Assembly: GCA_036501845.1 (NCBI GenBank)
Contig: DASXZO010000040.1
Coordinates: 1-64,000, forward strand
DNA length: 64,000 nucleotides
Source of the DNA: JBBREP01 sp036501845
GTDB lineage: Bacteria; Actinomycetota; Acidimicrobiia; IMCC26256; PALSA-610
Direction of reading: 5' to 3'
The translations under genes were made by a program, and so were the position numbers. The notes below the pieces were generated by a model. The model was not told where the DNA came from. It saw only the letters and a list, made by a program, of their open reading frames with translations, and made no database searches. Each line of letters starts with the position of its first letter. Position 1 is the first letter of the stretch. Shown one piece after another: positions 21,688 to 30,287 of the stretch.

Positions 21688-22268
21688 TCCAACAACGACG
21701 GAAGGTCCGCCTTGAAAATGTCATCGCCTTGATACACGTACGCCGAACCCCCTCTTCGTTGCCAGTCTTCAGCAAGATCGCGGCGATTATCGATCAGGAG
21801 CGCGTCCAGGCGCCGACCGCTGAAGTCAAGACGATCGAGCGCCGTCTCGCACAACGCCGCTTTGTCGTCAGTGCCTTCGAGGCAGGAAACGACGACGGTG
21901 TCGAAATGGTCGGCAAGACCACACTGCCGGGCGACTCGCTCAACGAAGAGGTCCGGATTCACGGTGACCAGCGCCTGCGGGCGGCGGCGTTCCGCGACGA
22001 CGCGCCACGTGAACGGGTGAAACCTCACTGCGCGACAGCACCATTCGGCGTGCCGTTCGACGAAATCGACTGTGAGGCCGGTTTGCGTGCTCATCTCGAC
22101 GAACACGTCCCTTTCGGTTGCACGCCCGACGTTCCAGTCATTCGCGCAGGTCTCCATGACCGTGTTCCACGCGTCGGGCCAGTCAGGAAACTCTGGTGGC
22201 GCTTGCCGCATCCATCGCTCGTCAACGAGGGTGTCGCCGAAATCCCACAACAGCACCTCGACCGGCAC
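21684..22268 (-). CDS. HAD-superfamily hydrolase
   Basis: The 194-residue protein shows the HAD motifs: motif I LLWDFGDTLVDE (nucleophile Asp; DFGDT instead of the usual DxDGT), motif II ALVTVNPDLF, a Lys in DDKAAL, and motif IV LLIDNRRDLAEDW. These phosphatases act on sugar phosphates, nucleotides or similar. Its 3' end overlaps the RmlD-like gene, so the pair probably acts in one pathway of sugar modification. The 145 bp upstream of its start (22269-22413) should hold the promoter, but no clear -35/-10 pair is seen. Confidence 0.8.
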   Translation of the reverse strand: MPVEVLLWDFGDTLVDERWMRQAPPEFPDWPDAWNTVMETCANDWNVGRATERDVFVEMSTQTGLTVDFVERHAEWCCRAVRFHPFTWRVVAERRRPQALVTVNPDLFVERVARQCGLADHFDTVVVSCLEGTDDKAALCETALDRLDFSGRRLDALLIDNRRDLAEDWQRRGGSAYVYQGDDIFKADLPSLLE

Positions 22269-22413
22269 TCATCCAGTTTGGCGATCGGCACTCGTCACCA
22301 CAAGCGGCTCCGGAGCGCGCCATGTGACCACGCTGATCGATCCAGCGGCTCAGCCGCCAGCGGCACGAGGGTCGCGTACTGCGGACCACCAAAGCTTGTG
22401 TGAGCAACTGCCG

Positions 22414-23877
22414 TCACTCGATGAGGTCGGCGAGCTCTGGGGTGAGGTCGCCGGCGCGGTAGGCGTCGACCACTGCGAGCACGCGTGTGCCCAGTTCGTC
22501 GTGGTCGCGTGCGCCTCGGACGAGCAGACGGTTCGTGCGCTCCCCCGGGTCGGTGTCGACGTCGAAGAGTTCGAGGCCGAACCAGCTCCGGCCCCGCACC
22601 ACCACGAACGGGTTGCCGTTGTGCTGGCGCGTGAGCCACCACGACCCCGCCCGCGCCGCGACGCTGCTCGGCGCGACGAACTCGGTGACCACGAGCTTCC
22701 ACCGACCGTCGACAAAGCCTTGCAACACATGCCGGCGAGCCACGGTGGCGCGCCACGCGCGATTGCGGAGCTTCGCAACGCGGCTCATGTTCTTGCCCTG
22801 CGCGTTCGTGTTGAGGCGCAACCGGCTCGCGAGATACAGGTAGCGCCGATCCTCGATGCGCAGGACGCGATGATCGTGATCCGTCGGCGAGCTGACCCCC
22901 TTTGAGAGGTCGCGACCCGACAGCGCCGATGGCACGTTGGCGCCCAGCAGACCGAGCAACGTGGGGAGCAGGTCGACCACGCCGACCGCGTCGGTGCCGG
23001 CGGCTACCGCCGCCAATCGGGCACGCACCGAGTCGGGCACGTTCGGCGGCAACCACAACGCGCACGGCACGCGTACGAGATCGTCGTGCACGCGCCCACC
23101 ATGGTGAATGCGCGCGAGCTCCGGTTCGAAGCCTTCGCCGTGATCGGCCAGCACGAGCACGATCGTGCGGTCGAGCGGCGCGGCCTCGATGAGCGCGTCA
23201 AGCCCTTCGTGCAAGCGCAGCACAGTCGCGTCGTAGGTGCGGCGCATGCGCGCCTGCTCGTGCACCACGCCCTTCCACGCGAGCACCCGATAATTGATCG
23301 GCGCGAAGTCGTGGCGCTCGGGGAACCACCGTTCGTATGCGCGTTGGGCGTCGGGCAGGTAGTAGTCGTGCGGCAGGTTGCTGTGCAGCATGAGGAAGTA
23401 GCTCGCGCCATCGGCCGTGCGCGCGCGCAGGAACTCATCCGCGGCGGCGAACGACTCGGTGGTGTCGGAGATCCAGCGGTAGGGCTCGAAGCCGGTCGAC
23501 AGCCCCGACGTGCGCTTGAGCACCGAGTTGTTGATGATGGCCGCACGGTGCGTGGTGGGGAACTCCGGCACCAGGCTCTCGGCCGTGAGCGTGTGCCGGT
23601 GCGACCAGTGCTCGTGCACGAACGGATCGGTGGCGGTGAGCAGGCTGGTGGAGGCAGGCAGCGTCCACGGCGCGGCGGCATAGCAGCGGTCGAAGCGGAT
23701 CCACTCGTGGTCGAGCCGGCGCGTCAAGGCCGTGGGGCCGCCCGTGGGCAGCTGCATCGCGAGAGCGTCGCGGCGCAGCGCGTCGCCCACCAGCACCAAC
23801 ACGCTGAGGGCCTGGTTGGGCGAGTCGGCCGGCAAATCGGATCGCGCAGGCTCGGGCAAATGTGACCTCGCAGACAT
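22414..23877 (-). CDS. Sulfatase / phosphoethanolamine-transferase superfamily protein
   Basis: The 487-residue protein has the alkaline-phosphatase-superfamily layout: VLVLVGDALRRD with metal-site Asp32, APWTLPASTSLLT where Thr72 occupies the nucleophile region, and VLADHGEGF with the Asp-His metal pair near residue 255. Type I sulfatases have C/S-x-P-x-R; here WTLPAST lacks both the formylglycine Cys and the Arg, so a phospho- or alkyl-transferase/hydrolase using Thr is more likely. No signal peptide is seen. It is divergent from the methyltransferase at 23988. The C-terminal FDVDTDPGERTNRL segment is typical of sulfatases. Confidence 0.75.
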   Translation of the reverse strand: MSARSHLPEPARSDLPADSPNQALSVLVLVGDALRRDALAMQLPTGGPTALTRRLDHEWIRFDRCYAAAPWTLPASTSLLTATDPFVHEHWSHRHTLTAESLVPEFPTTHRAAIINNSVLKRTSGLSTGFEPYRWISDTTESFAAADEFLRARTADGASYFLMLHSNLPHDYYLPDAQRAYERWFPERHDFAPINYRVLAWKGVVHEQARMRRTYDATVLRLHEGLDALIEAAPLDRTIVLVLADHGEGFEPELARIHHGGRVHDDLVRVPCALWLPPNVPDSVRARLAAVAAGTDAVGVVDLLPTLLGLLGANVPSALSGRDLSKGVSSPTDHDHRVLRIEDRRYLYLASRLRLNTNAQGKNMSRVAKLRNRAWRATVARRHVLQGFVDGRWKLVVTEFVAPSSVAARAGSWWLTRQHNGNPFVVVRGRSWFGLELFDVDTDPGERTNRLLVRGARDHDELGTRVLAVVDAYRAGDLTPELADLIE

Positions 23878-23987
23878 CGGCCTTCGGGGCCGGGGATTCT
23901 ACGGACGCATCATGGCCCCGGGCGCGGGTCGTGGATACGATTGCCGCCGTACGCGGGGAGTGCGGCGGAGCTGGGAGAGGTGCCCCG

Positions 23988-24824
23988 ATGCAAGACGTGT
24001 CGGAACGGCTGCATGGGCACTACTTCGACCTCATTCGCCGTCTGCACGTGGCGTTGCGGCCGCGTACCTACCTCGAGGTGGGTGTGCACACCGGCAAGTC
24101 GCTGGAGCTGGTGGGCCCGGAGACGCAGATCATCGGTATCGACCCCACGCCGGCCGTTCGCACTCGCATCAACGACAACGCCCAGCTCTTCTTCGAGACG
24201 AGCGACGAATTCTTCGCCAGCCACGACGTGGCCGACCTGCTCGGCGGGCAGCCGATCGACATGGCGTTCATCGACGGCATGCACCTGTTCGAGTACGCGT
24301 TGCGCGACTTCCGCAACATCGAGCATTGGGCCGGCCCCGACTCCGTGGTGATGGTGCACGACTGCTACCCGCTCGACGAAGCCAGCTCCGGTCGGGTGCG
24401 CGACTCCGACACCTGGACCGGCGACACCTGGAAGCTCGTGCCGTGCCTGCGCGCGCTGCGGCCCGATCTCGAGATCACCACGGTGGCGGTGAAGCCGAGC
24501 GGGCTCACGCTGATCCGCAACCTCGACCCGAAGAGCACGGTGCTCGACGAGCGCTACGACGAGGCGCTCGAACGCTTCGGCGCGATCGGGTTCGAGACGA
24601 TCGACGGCCGCCACGACGAGTTGCTGAAGGTCGTGGGCAACGACTGGGCGTCGATCAGCCCGCACATTCCGAGCACGCCGTACGCGTCGGTGGGCACCGC
24701 GCCCGCCGCCGGACGGCGCTACCCGCGCTCGTGGAAGGTGCTGCGCCACCAGGCCACCCGCCAGACCAAGCTGGCCGGCCGCCGCGTGGTCGACAAGGCT
24801 CGGGGCGCGCCCGCGCCCGCCTGA
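23988..24824 (+). CDS. Class I SAM-dependent methyltransferase (Methyltransf_24-like)
   Basis: ATG 23988 has a good ribosome binding site (GGGAGAGG seven bases upstream) and gives 278 residues. LEVGVHTGKSLEL is motif I, IIGIDPTP motif II, IDMAFIDGMHLFEYALRDF contains the conserved DG-H of the Methyltransf_24 family, and VVMVHDCYPLD follows. Related enzymes are found with glycosyltransferases and modify glycans. The C-terminus is basic. The glycosyltransferase gene starts 16 bp later, so they are likely co-transcribed. Confidence 0.8.
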   Translation: MQDVSERLHGHYFDLIRRLHVALRPRTYLEVGVHTGKSLELVGPETQIIGIDPTPAVRTRINDNAQLFFETSDEFFASHDVADLLGGQPIDMAFIDGMHLFEYALRDFRNIEHWAGPDSVVMVHDCYPLDEASSGRVRDSDTWTGDTWKLVPCLRALRPDLEITTVAVKPSGLTLIRNLDPKSTVLDERYDEALERFGAIGFETIDGRHDELLKVVGNDWASISPHIPSTPYASVGTAPAAGRRYPRSWKVLRHQATRQTKLAGRRVVDKARGAPAPA

Positions 24825-24840
24825 CCGCCCGCATGAAGGT

Positions 24841-25704
24841 GTGAATCCAGGCGGCCTCTCGGTGGTCGTGCCCTGTCACAACGTGGGGTCGACGCTCGCC
24901 GAGCAACTCGATGCGCTGCTCGCGCAGGACTGGCGCGGCGCGTTCGAGGTGGTGCTGGTGGAGAACCGCTCCACCGACGACACGCTCGTGGTGGCGCGCG
25001 ACTACGCAGCACGCGATACGCGCGTGCGCGTGGTGATCGCCGACGAGCGCGGCGGCGCGAGCTACGCGCGCAACGCAGGCATCCGCAGCGCCTCCGCCGA
25101 GCATGTGGTGCTGTGCGACGGCGACGACATCGTGCGACCGGGCTGGCTCGCGGCGATGGCCGACGGTCTCGACGAACACCCCGTGGTGACCGGGCCGGTG
25201 AACGCCGACGTGCTCAACCCGGCGTGGCTCGTGCGCACGCGCGGCGCGCTGCCGATGGACGCGCCCCGCAAACTGCTCGACCGCATCCCGATCGCGCCGT
25301 CGGGCAACGTCGCGATGCGGCGCGAGGTGTGGGAGAAGGTGGGCGGCTACGACGAGACGATGGCCGTGGGCGAGGACCAGGAGTTCTGCATCCGGTTGTG
25401 GGAACACGGCATCCCGATCCACTTCGCGCCGGGTGCCGAGATCGCCTACCGGTATCGCACCGACGCGCGCTCGCTGTTCCGCCAGGGCCGTCTCTACGGC
25501 CGCGGCCGCCCGCTCGTGTACCGCAGGGCCGCAGCCGCGGGAGTTCGCGCGCCACGGTTCGCGGGTTGGCGCTCGTGGTTGCTGCTCGTGGCGTGGCTGC
25601 CGCGCCTACGTTCCACCGAGGGCCGAGCAAGTTGGTGCTGGCTCGCCGGCGTGCGCCTCGGCCAAGTGGAAGGCAGCATCCGCCAGCACTCCCTCTACCT
25701 CTGA
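24841..25704 (+). CDS. Glycosyltransferase family 2
   Basis: GTG 24841 gives 287 residues. LSVVVPCHNVGSTLAEQLDA, VLVENRSTDDT, GGASYARNAG and VVLCDGDDIVRPGW are the classic GT2 series, with the DGDD metal-binding motif near residue 100. GGYDETMAVGEDQEFCIRLW contains the catalytic-base ED. It ends in a hydrophobic or amphipathic C-terminal part (WRSWLLLVAWLPRL). It is homologous to the convergent gene at 25753-26628 (similar ERRG-like, ARN and DGDD/DSDD motifs), suggesting duplication. Donor and acceptor unknown. Confidence 0.88.
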   Translation: MNPGGLSVVVPCHNVGSTLAEQLDALLAQDWRGAFEVVLVENRSTDDTLVVARDYAARDTRVRVVIADERGGASYARNAGIRSASAEHVVLCDGDDIVRPGWLAAMADGLDEHPVVTGPVNADVLNPAWLVRTRGALPMDAPRKLLDRIPIAPSGNVAMRREVWEKVGGYDETMAVGEDQEFCIRLWEHGIPIHFAPGAEIAYRYRTDARSLFRQGRLYGRGRPLVYRRAAAAGVRAPRFAGWRSWLLLVAWLPRLRSTEGRASWCWLAGVRLGQVEGSIRQHSLYL

Positions 25705-25720
25705 ACACACCCTGCTCGCG

Positions 25721-25766
25721 CCGGGCGTCGTAGGGCGTCGCTATTCGACGCTCTACGACGCCCGGG
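25721..25766. terminator. Long inverted repeat between convergent genes
   Basis: CGGGCGTCGTAGGGCGTCG and its near-perfect complement flank a CTATT loop, giving a stem of about 19 bp with one mismatch. It lies between two convergent glycosyltransferase genes and overlaps the stop of the minus-strand one. There is no T-run, but a bidirectional terminator is the simplest reading. Confidence 0.65.
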
Positions 25767-26628
25767 CGCGCAGGGCTTGGCGGTGGCGCCAGCGGCCTTC
25801 GGCGCGGCCGACGCGCGTACCCGCCGACCAGGCCCAGTTCGCCCGCCCGCGCGCGCTCGTGAGCGACGGCAGCCGGCGGGCAAGGAACAGCCAGCCTTTC
25901 CAATCGTTGGCGAACTCCACGTCGGTGCCCGCGGCGCGGAACTTGGCGACGAGCTGCGCGTTCACCTTGCCGTAGTTGCGCGCCTGGCGGAACAACGCCT
26001 TGAACGTGGCGCGGTAGCGATACGCCACGACCGCCGCGGGCTCGTAGTGGCACGCGATGCCGGCTCGCCACGCGCGGTGCGAGAAGTCGACGTCGCTCCC
26101 GTTCACAAGATCCTCGGCGAAGCCACCGATGCGTGTGACGACGTCGCGCCGGAATGCCACATTGCAACTGTGGGCCACCGGAAACACGCCCTGGAACGTC
26201 GCCTGCTCACGCTCGATGGCAAGGCCACGTGTCGCGACCAGCGAAGCAGGATTCAGCGTGTGCACGTCGAGCGCGCCGGCCACGAACTCGTGCGTGCGCA
26301 AGGCGTTGCCAATGGCCGCGACCCAACCTTCGCCCACCACGTCGTCGGAATCGCACATCGCGATGCCGCGGCCGCGCGCCGCGGCGATTCCGGTGTTGCG
26401 CGCGTAACCGATGCGAGCCTGTTCGCGGGCTTCCACAATCCGCAGCCGCGCGTCGTGGGTGCCGTATTCGAGCGCGATCGCAAGCGTCGCGTCGGTCGAC
26501 AGGTTGTCGACGAGCACAATCTCCCAGCCACCGTCCCACTCCTGCGCGCCGAGCGCGTCGAGTTGCGCCGCAAGGGTCGCGGCGGCGTTATGGGCCGGGA
26601 TCACCACGGTGAGCTCGACGTTGGTCAC
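25753..26628 (-). CDS. Glycosyltransferase family 2
   Basis: GTG 26628 (overlapping the upstream TGA as GTGA) gives 291 residues. ELTVVIPAHNAAATLAAQLDA, VLVDNLSTDATL, RIGYARNTG and IAMCDSDDVVGEGW are GT2 hallmarks; DSDD binds the metal and nucleotide sugar. VNGSDVDFSHRAW supplies the acidic base. A C-terminal basic segment follows WKGWLFLARRLP, possibly membrane-associated. A longer open frame upstream is the antisense-like extension into the GT4 gene. It is a diverged paralog of 24841-25704. Confidence 0.88.
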   Translation of the reverse strand: MTNVELTVVIPAHNAAATLAAQLDALGAQEWDGGWEIVLVDNLSTDATLAIALEYGTHDARLRIVEAREQARIGYARNTGIAAARGRGIAMCDSDDVVGEGWVAAIGNALRTHEFVAGALDVHTLNPASLVATRGLAIEREQATFQGVFPVAHSCNVAFRRDVVTRIGGFAEDLVNGSDVDFSHRAWRAGIACHYEPAAVVAYRYRATFKALFRQARNYGKVNAQLVAKFRAAGTDVEFANDWKGWLFLARRLPSLTSARGRANWAWSAGTRVGRAEGRWRHRQALRARAS

Positions 26629-27755
26629 GACGCCCCGCCGACACCGCGCTCCACCGTCTGTTCGAGCACGGCACGAAAGCGGGCAACGATCACCTCGGTG
26701 CGCGCGTCGTCGCGTTGCGCGTACGCGCGGGCGGCATCGCACACCGTGTCGTAGTGCGCCGGATCAAGCAATCCACCGAGCGCGCGCGCCCACTCCTCCG
26801 CCGGCGCGTCGACCGCGACGGTGGCCCCGCCGGCACCAACGGCTTCACGAAGCGACGGCTGATCGGCCGCGAGCACCGGAATCCCGTTGGCCTGCGCCTC
26901 GAGCACCACGCGCGGGCGCGTGTCGGTGAGGCACGGCGCGAGCAGCACCGACGCGTCGGCGTAGCTGCGGCGCGGGTCGTCACTGCGCCGCTGGAATCGC
27001 ACGTTGGACAGCGCTGCGAGGCAACTCGTGAGCGCCTGCACCGCCGCGTCATCGAGACGCCACGACTCCACGAACGTGAACGGCACGTCGGGGCACTCGG
27101 CCGCGAGCGCGATGGCGAGATCGAGCCCGTTCAACTCGATCGGATTCACGAACACAACCCGTTCCCGTGACGGCTCGACCCGGCTGCGTTCCAGATCCAC
27201 CACCGACGCGATGAAGGGCGCCGGCACGCCGCGCGCCGTGGCGCCGTCGGCCAGCGCGGCCGCGTTCGCGACCACAGCGTCGGGTCGCGCCTGTGGATCG
27301 TCGACGTGTGCCAGCGCACTTTCTTCGCGGATGTAGAGCAGCACGGGCACCCGGGCGTGGTGCGCGTGTCGCCACACCGCACGCCACGAGGCGCGATCGA
27401 CGCTGTTGGTCACCACCACATCGGGTCGGAACTCGGCGAGGGCGGCGGGCACGGCATTCTCGACCACGGGTGCGGTCACTCGCTTCACGGCCTCGCGCGT
27501 GCCGGGAACCGTGGCCACGGTGGTGCGGCGCCCCACCACGCCCGTTCCCCACTGCAACACGCCGGCCAGCGGCGTGCGCGCCAGTTTCACCGACGCGTTC
27601 AACAGGCGCCGCTGCACCTGGTGCACCTTCTCGGCGCCGCGCGCCGACTGCACCACTCGCACCTGGTCGCCCGCGTCGGCAAGCGCGTCGGCGAGCTCGT
27701 GCGTACTCATCGCCGCGCCACCGCCGGTGCCGCCGCACACGAAAAGGATCCGCAT
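26625..27755 (-). CDS. Glycosyltransferase family 4 (GT-B fold)
   Basis: The 376-residue protein begins RILFVCGGTGGGAAMSTHELA with the glycine-rich N-terminal loop of GT-B enzymes. VVFVNPIELNG opens the donor-binding domain, followed by PRVVLEAQANGIPVLAADQPS, the E-x7-E-type nucleotide-sugar motif of GT4 (first Glu in VLEAQ). It should transfer a sugar to a lipid-linked or glycan acceptor on the cytoplasmic membrane face. It is followed by the coupled GT2 gene. It is divergent from the TupA-like gene across 61 bp. Confidence 0.85.
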   Translation of the reverse strand: MRILFVCGGTGGGAAMSTHELADALADAGDQVRVVQSARGAEKVHQVQRRLLNASVKLARTPLAGVLQWGTGVVGRRTTVATVPGTREAVKRVTAPVVENAVPAALAEFRPDVVVTNSVDRASWRAVWRHAHHARVPVLLYIREESALAHVDDPQARPDAVVANAAALADGATARGVPAPFIASVVDLERSRVEPSRERVVFVNPIELNGLDLAIALAAECPDVPFTFVESWRLDDAAVQALTSCLAALSNVRFQRRSDDPRRSYADASVLLAPCLTDTRPRVVLEAQANGIPVLAADQPSLREAVGAGGATVAVDAPAEEWARALGGLLDPAHYDTVCDAARAYAQRDDARTEVIVARFRAVLEQTVERGVGGAS

Positions 27756-27816
27756 TCGGCGGGCGACGATAACAGCACCACCACGGCGCTACGGCCGGTA
27801 GCGTCGCCGCTCGCCG

Positions 27817-28788
27817 ATGCCGACGACGCCTGCCCGAACCGCGAAGTCGCTGCCGACGCGCGTCGCCGGGCGACTCTCCTACGAGCTCCACCACCGCGCG
27901 CCGGCGCCCGTGGTGTCGGCCGTCGAACGAGTCGATTACTCGCGCCGCCTATTCGCAACTCGAAACCCGGTCACGTTCAACGACAAGGTCCACTACAAGA
28001 TGCTGCGCGACCACCGCCCGCTCCTCGCGCAGTGGGCCGACAAGGTTGCCGTGCGCGACTACGTGCGCGACACCGTGGGCCCCGAGATCCTCACGCACGT
28101 GTACGCGGTGGCCGACGACCTCAGCGCCGTCGACCGCGCCGCACTCCCGCGCAACTTCGTGGTGAAGGTGAATCACGCGTGCGGTGGCGTGGTGCTCGTG
28201 AACGACCGGCTCTCGCCCGACGCCGCGCTGCCCGATGCGATGGGCGCCTGGACATACTTCCTCGTGCATCCCGACGCACTCGATTGGAACCGGCTCGAGG
28301 CCGCGGTGCGCAACTGGCTCGCCCGCACGTACGGCGGCGGCGAGTACCGCGAATGGGCGTACGCCGCCATTGCGCCGAAGGTGCTCGTGGAAGAGCTGCT
28401 GGTGCCCGCGCACGGTGCGGCACCGGCCGACTACAAGCTGTTCACGTTCGGCGGCAAGGTGCGCATCGTGCAGGTCGACTCCGATCGCCACGAAGCCCAC
28501 CGCCAGAACCTGTTTGCCCCCGACTGGACGCCGTTGCCGGCCACGCTCGCGGCGCCACCGCTCGAACCGCCGCCCGAGCGGCCCCACACGCTCGAGCGCA
28601 TGATCGAGGTGGCCGAGCAACTGTCGGCCGGCGTCGACCTCGTGCGCGTCGATCTCTACGACGTGGACGGCCGCGTGGTGTTCGGCGAGCTCACGAGTTA
28701 CCCGCTCGGCGGCACCACGCGATTCGAGCCCCCGAGCTTCGAGCAGCTCGCGGGCAGTTGGTGGCACGTGCCGAGCCGCTACACCTGA
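27817..28788 (+). CDS. TupA-like ATP-grasp protein
   Basis: The 323-residue protein has the signature of the TupA/ATP-grasp family associated with polysaccharide loci: VTFNDKVHYKMLRDHRPLLA and QWADKVAVRDYVRD (TFN-K...D..P....ADK..VR.YV), then FVVKVNHACGG (ATP-binding Lys) and VLVEELLVPAHG, with RVDLYDVDGRVVFGELT near the C-terminus (E and N/D metal ligands). In Gram-positive teichuronopeptide synthesis TupA forms amide bonds between carboxylic acids and amino groups. Here it probably amidates a uronic acid, consistent with the UDP-sugar dehydrogenase at 49824. It overlaps the next convergent gene by ten bases. Confidence 0.8.
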   Translation: MPTTPARTAKSLPTRVAGRLSYELHHRAPAPVVSAVERVDYSRRLFATRNPVTFNDKVHYKMLRDHRPLLAQWADKVAVRDYVRDTVGPEILTHVYAVADDLSAVDRAALPRNFVVKVNHACGGVVLVNDRLSPDAALPDAMGAWTYFLVHPDALDWNRLEAAVRNWLARTYGGGEYREWAYAAIAPKVLVEELLVPAHGAAPADYKLFTFGGKVRIVQVDSDRHEAHRQNLFAPDWTPLPATLAAPPLEPPPERPHTLERMIEVAEQLSAGVDLVRVDLYDVDGRVVFGELTSYPLGGTTRFEPPSFEQLAGSWWHVPSRYT

Positions 28789-30287
28789 ACTTCGAGCAAC
28801 GCGCCGCGCACCGCAGCGATGGCCGCCGCGGTGGCGCCGTGCGCGGCCTCGGCCGGCGATTGACCAGTGGCCGCCAAGCGGCTCGCGGTGACCACGCCGA
28901 TGGCATAGCGCAACACGGCTGCACGACGCGGCGCGAGCTCCACCGGCTGACCGAACTGCACGCCCGGTTGCGACACGAGCGCGGAGTAGAGATCGCGCAC
29001 AGGCCCGCGCGGCGCGAGTTCGCCCGACGCGGTGCGAAGTCCGAACGACACGATCGACGGCGAATCGGAGTCGAGCACCACGATTCCCGGCGTGCTGCGA
29101 AGTTGCGCCGTGATCGCGGTGCACAGGCGGTGCGTGAAATCGGCTCGCCACACACTCGGGATCGCGCGGTAGCGATCGAGCTCGCCCAGCCCCACGTGCC
29201 ATCGGGCGAGCAGGCCGAGGTTGGCGTGCTGCGCCCCCGGCAACATGCCGCGCAACCACCGGGGCATGTCGGCCAGCGCGACGATGTGGGCGAAGCCGCG
29301 CGGCAACCGCTTCCCACGACTCACCGCGGTCATCGCGCCGTGCATGAGCGCGGCATCGAGCACGATGGCACCGCAGAACGGTGGCGCGCCGAGGGCCTTC
29401 GAGCCGGTGACCATCACCGACGCACCTGCGGCGAGAAAGTCGCGCACCGCCGACGAGGGAACGCGCGCCTGCGCCGCATCGATCAACACACTCACGTGGG
29501 GCGCGCCGCGCGCCCGCCAGATGCGAACCCAGTCGGACGACAGTTGGCGCAGGTCGGTCTTGGAGCCGGCCATGGCGTGCACGAGCACCTGCTCGCCCCG
29601 GTCGAGCGCGTCCTCGATGTGCGCTTCGACCTCGGCCTCCACGTCGAACGCACGGCGAGCGCGGCCACGGCGGTCGCGCAACTCCACGTTCACGAGCCGC
29701 ACGCGATCGGGGTCGACGCCGGTGATCGGCTCGCCGGTGTCGACGTCGCCGCGGAACGGCGTGCGGCGCGCGAAGTAGCGCCCGAGGGCAGCGTTCACCG
29801 TGCCCGAGCCCGACTCCGCCGCGCCGAGCACGATGTTGCAGAGCGACCGATCGCTCGCCGCGAGCACGAGACCGGTCGCGATCGACTCGGCGTCGGTGCC
29901 TGACGGCGCGAGCACGATCCGCTCCGCGTGGGTGGCGTCAAGCCCGAGGTGCGCAGCGATCCGCGACGCGACTGCTTCGTGGAAGGTGTCGGGCGACGGC
30001 AGCCGTCCGGCCGAGGTGAGCGAGCGCGCCAGTCCACTCGACCATGCAGCCACGTCGGCAAGCGCCACCGTGTCGGGCGGCGTGGCCGTGCACGACGAAC
30101 CGCGCACGATGGGTTCGCGATCCACGAGGGGAAGGCCGTAGCCATTGCGGGCGGTGCCGGCGCGCGGCAACTGCCGGTCGTCGCCCCCCACGAGCAGCAG
30201 ATCCTCGGGCGCGAGCGTGAGCAGTTCGAGCGCACGCGCGGTGCGATCGGGATCCAACGTTGCGAGGAAGCGATCGGGCGCCGTCAT
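28779..30287 (-). CDS. PLP-dependent (fold-type I) enzyme, partner of the adjacent PLP decarboxylase
   Basis: ATG 30287 gives 502 residues. IVLAPSGTDAESIATGLVLA is the phosphate-binding region, VSVLIDAAQARV holds the Asp for the pyridine nitrogen and VMVTGSKALGAPPFCGAIV the Schiff-base Lys (SK). This is the fold-type I aminotransferase/decarboxylase layout, but I do not recognise the subfamily. The ATG overlaps the stop of the upstream gene (ATGA), so the two PLP enzymes are made together. The reading frame extends far upstream as a shadow of that gene. Substrate unknown. Confidence 0.7.
   Translation of the reverse strand: MTAPDRFLATLDPDRTARALELLTLAPEDLLLVGGDDRQLPRAGTARNGYGLPLVDREPIVRGSSCTATPPDTVALADVAAWSSGLARSLTSAGRLPSPDTFHEAVASRIAAHLGLDATHAERIVLAPSGTDAESIATGLVLAASDRSLCNIVLGAAESGSGTVNAALGRYFARRTPFRGDVDTGEPITGVDPDRVRLVNVELRDRRGRARRAFDVEAEVEAHIEDALDRGEQVLVHAMAGSKTDLRQLSSDWVRIWRARGAPHVSVLIDAAQARVPSSAVRDFLAAGASVMVTGSKALGAPPFCGAIVLDAALMHGAMTAVSRGKRLPRGFAHIVALADMPRWLRGMLPGAQHANLGLLARWHVGLGELDRYRAIPSVWRADFTHRLCTAITAQLRSTPGIVVLDSDSPSIVSFGLRTASGELAPRGPVRDLYSALVSQPGVQFGQPVELAPRRAAVLRYAIGVVTASRLAATGQSPAEAAHGATAAAIAAVRGALLEVQV

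Noticed and set aside
22072..22905. Plus-strand ORFs opposite the HAD and sulfatase genes
   Set aside because: They are antisense shadows without family motifs.
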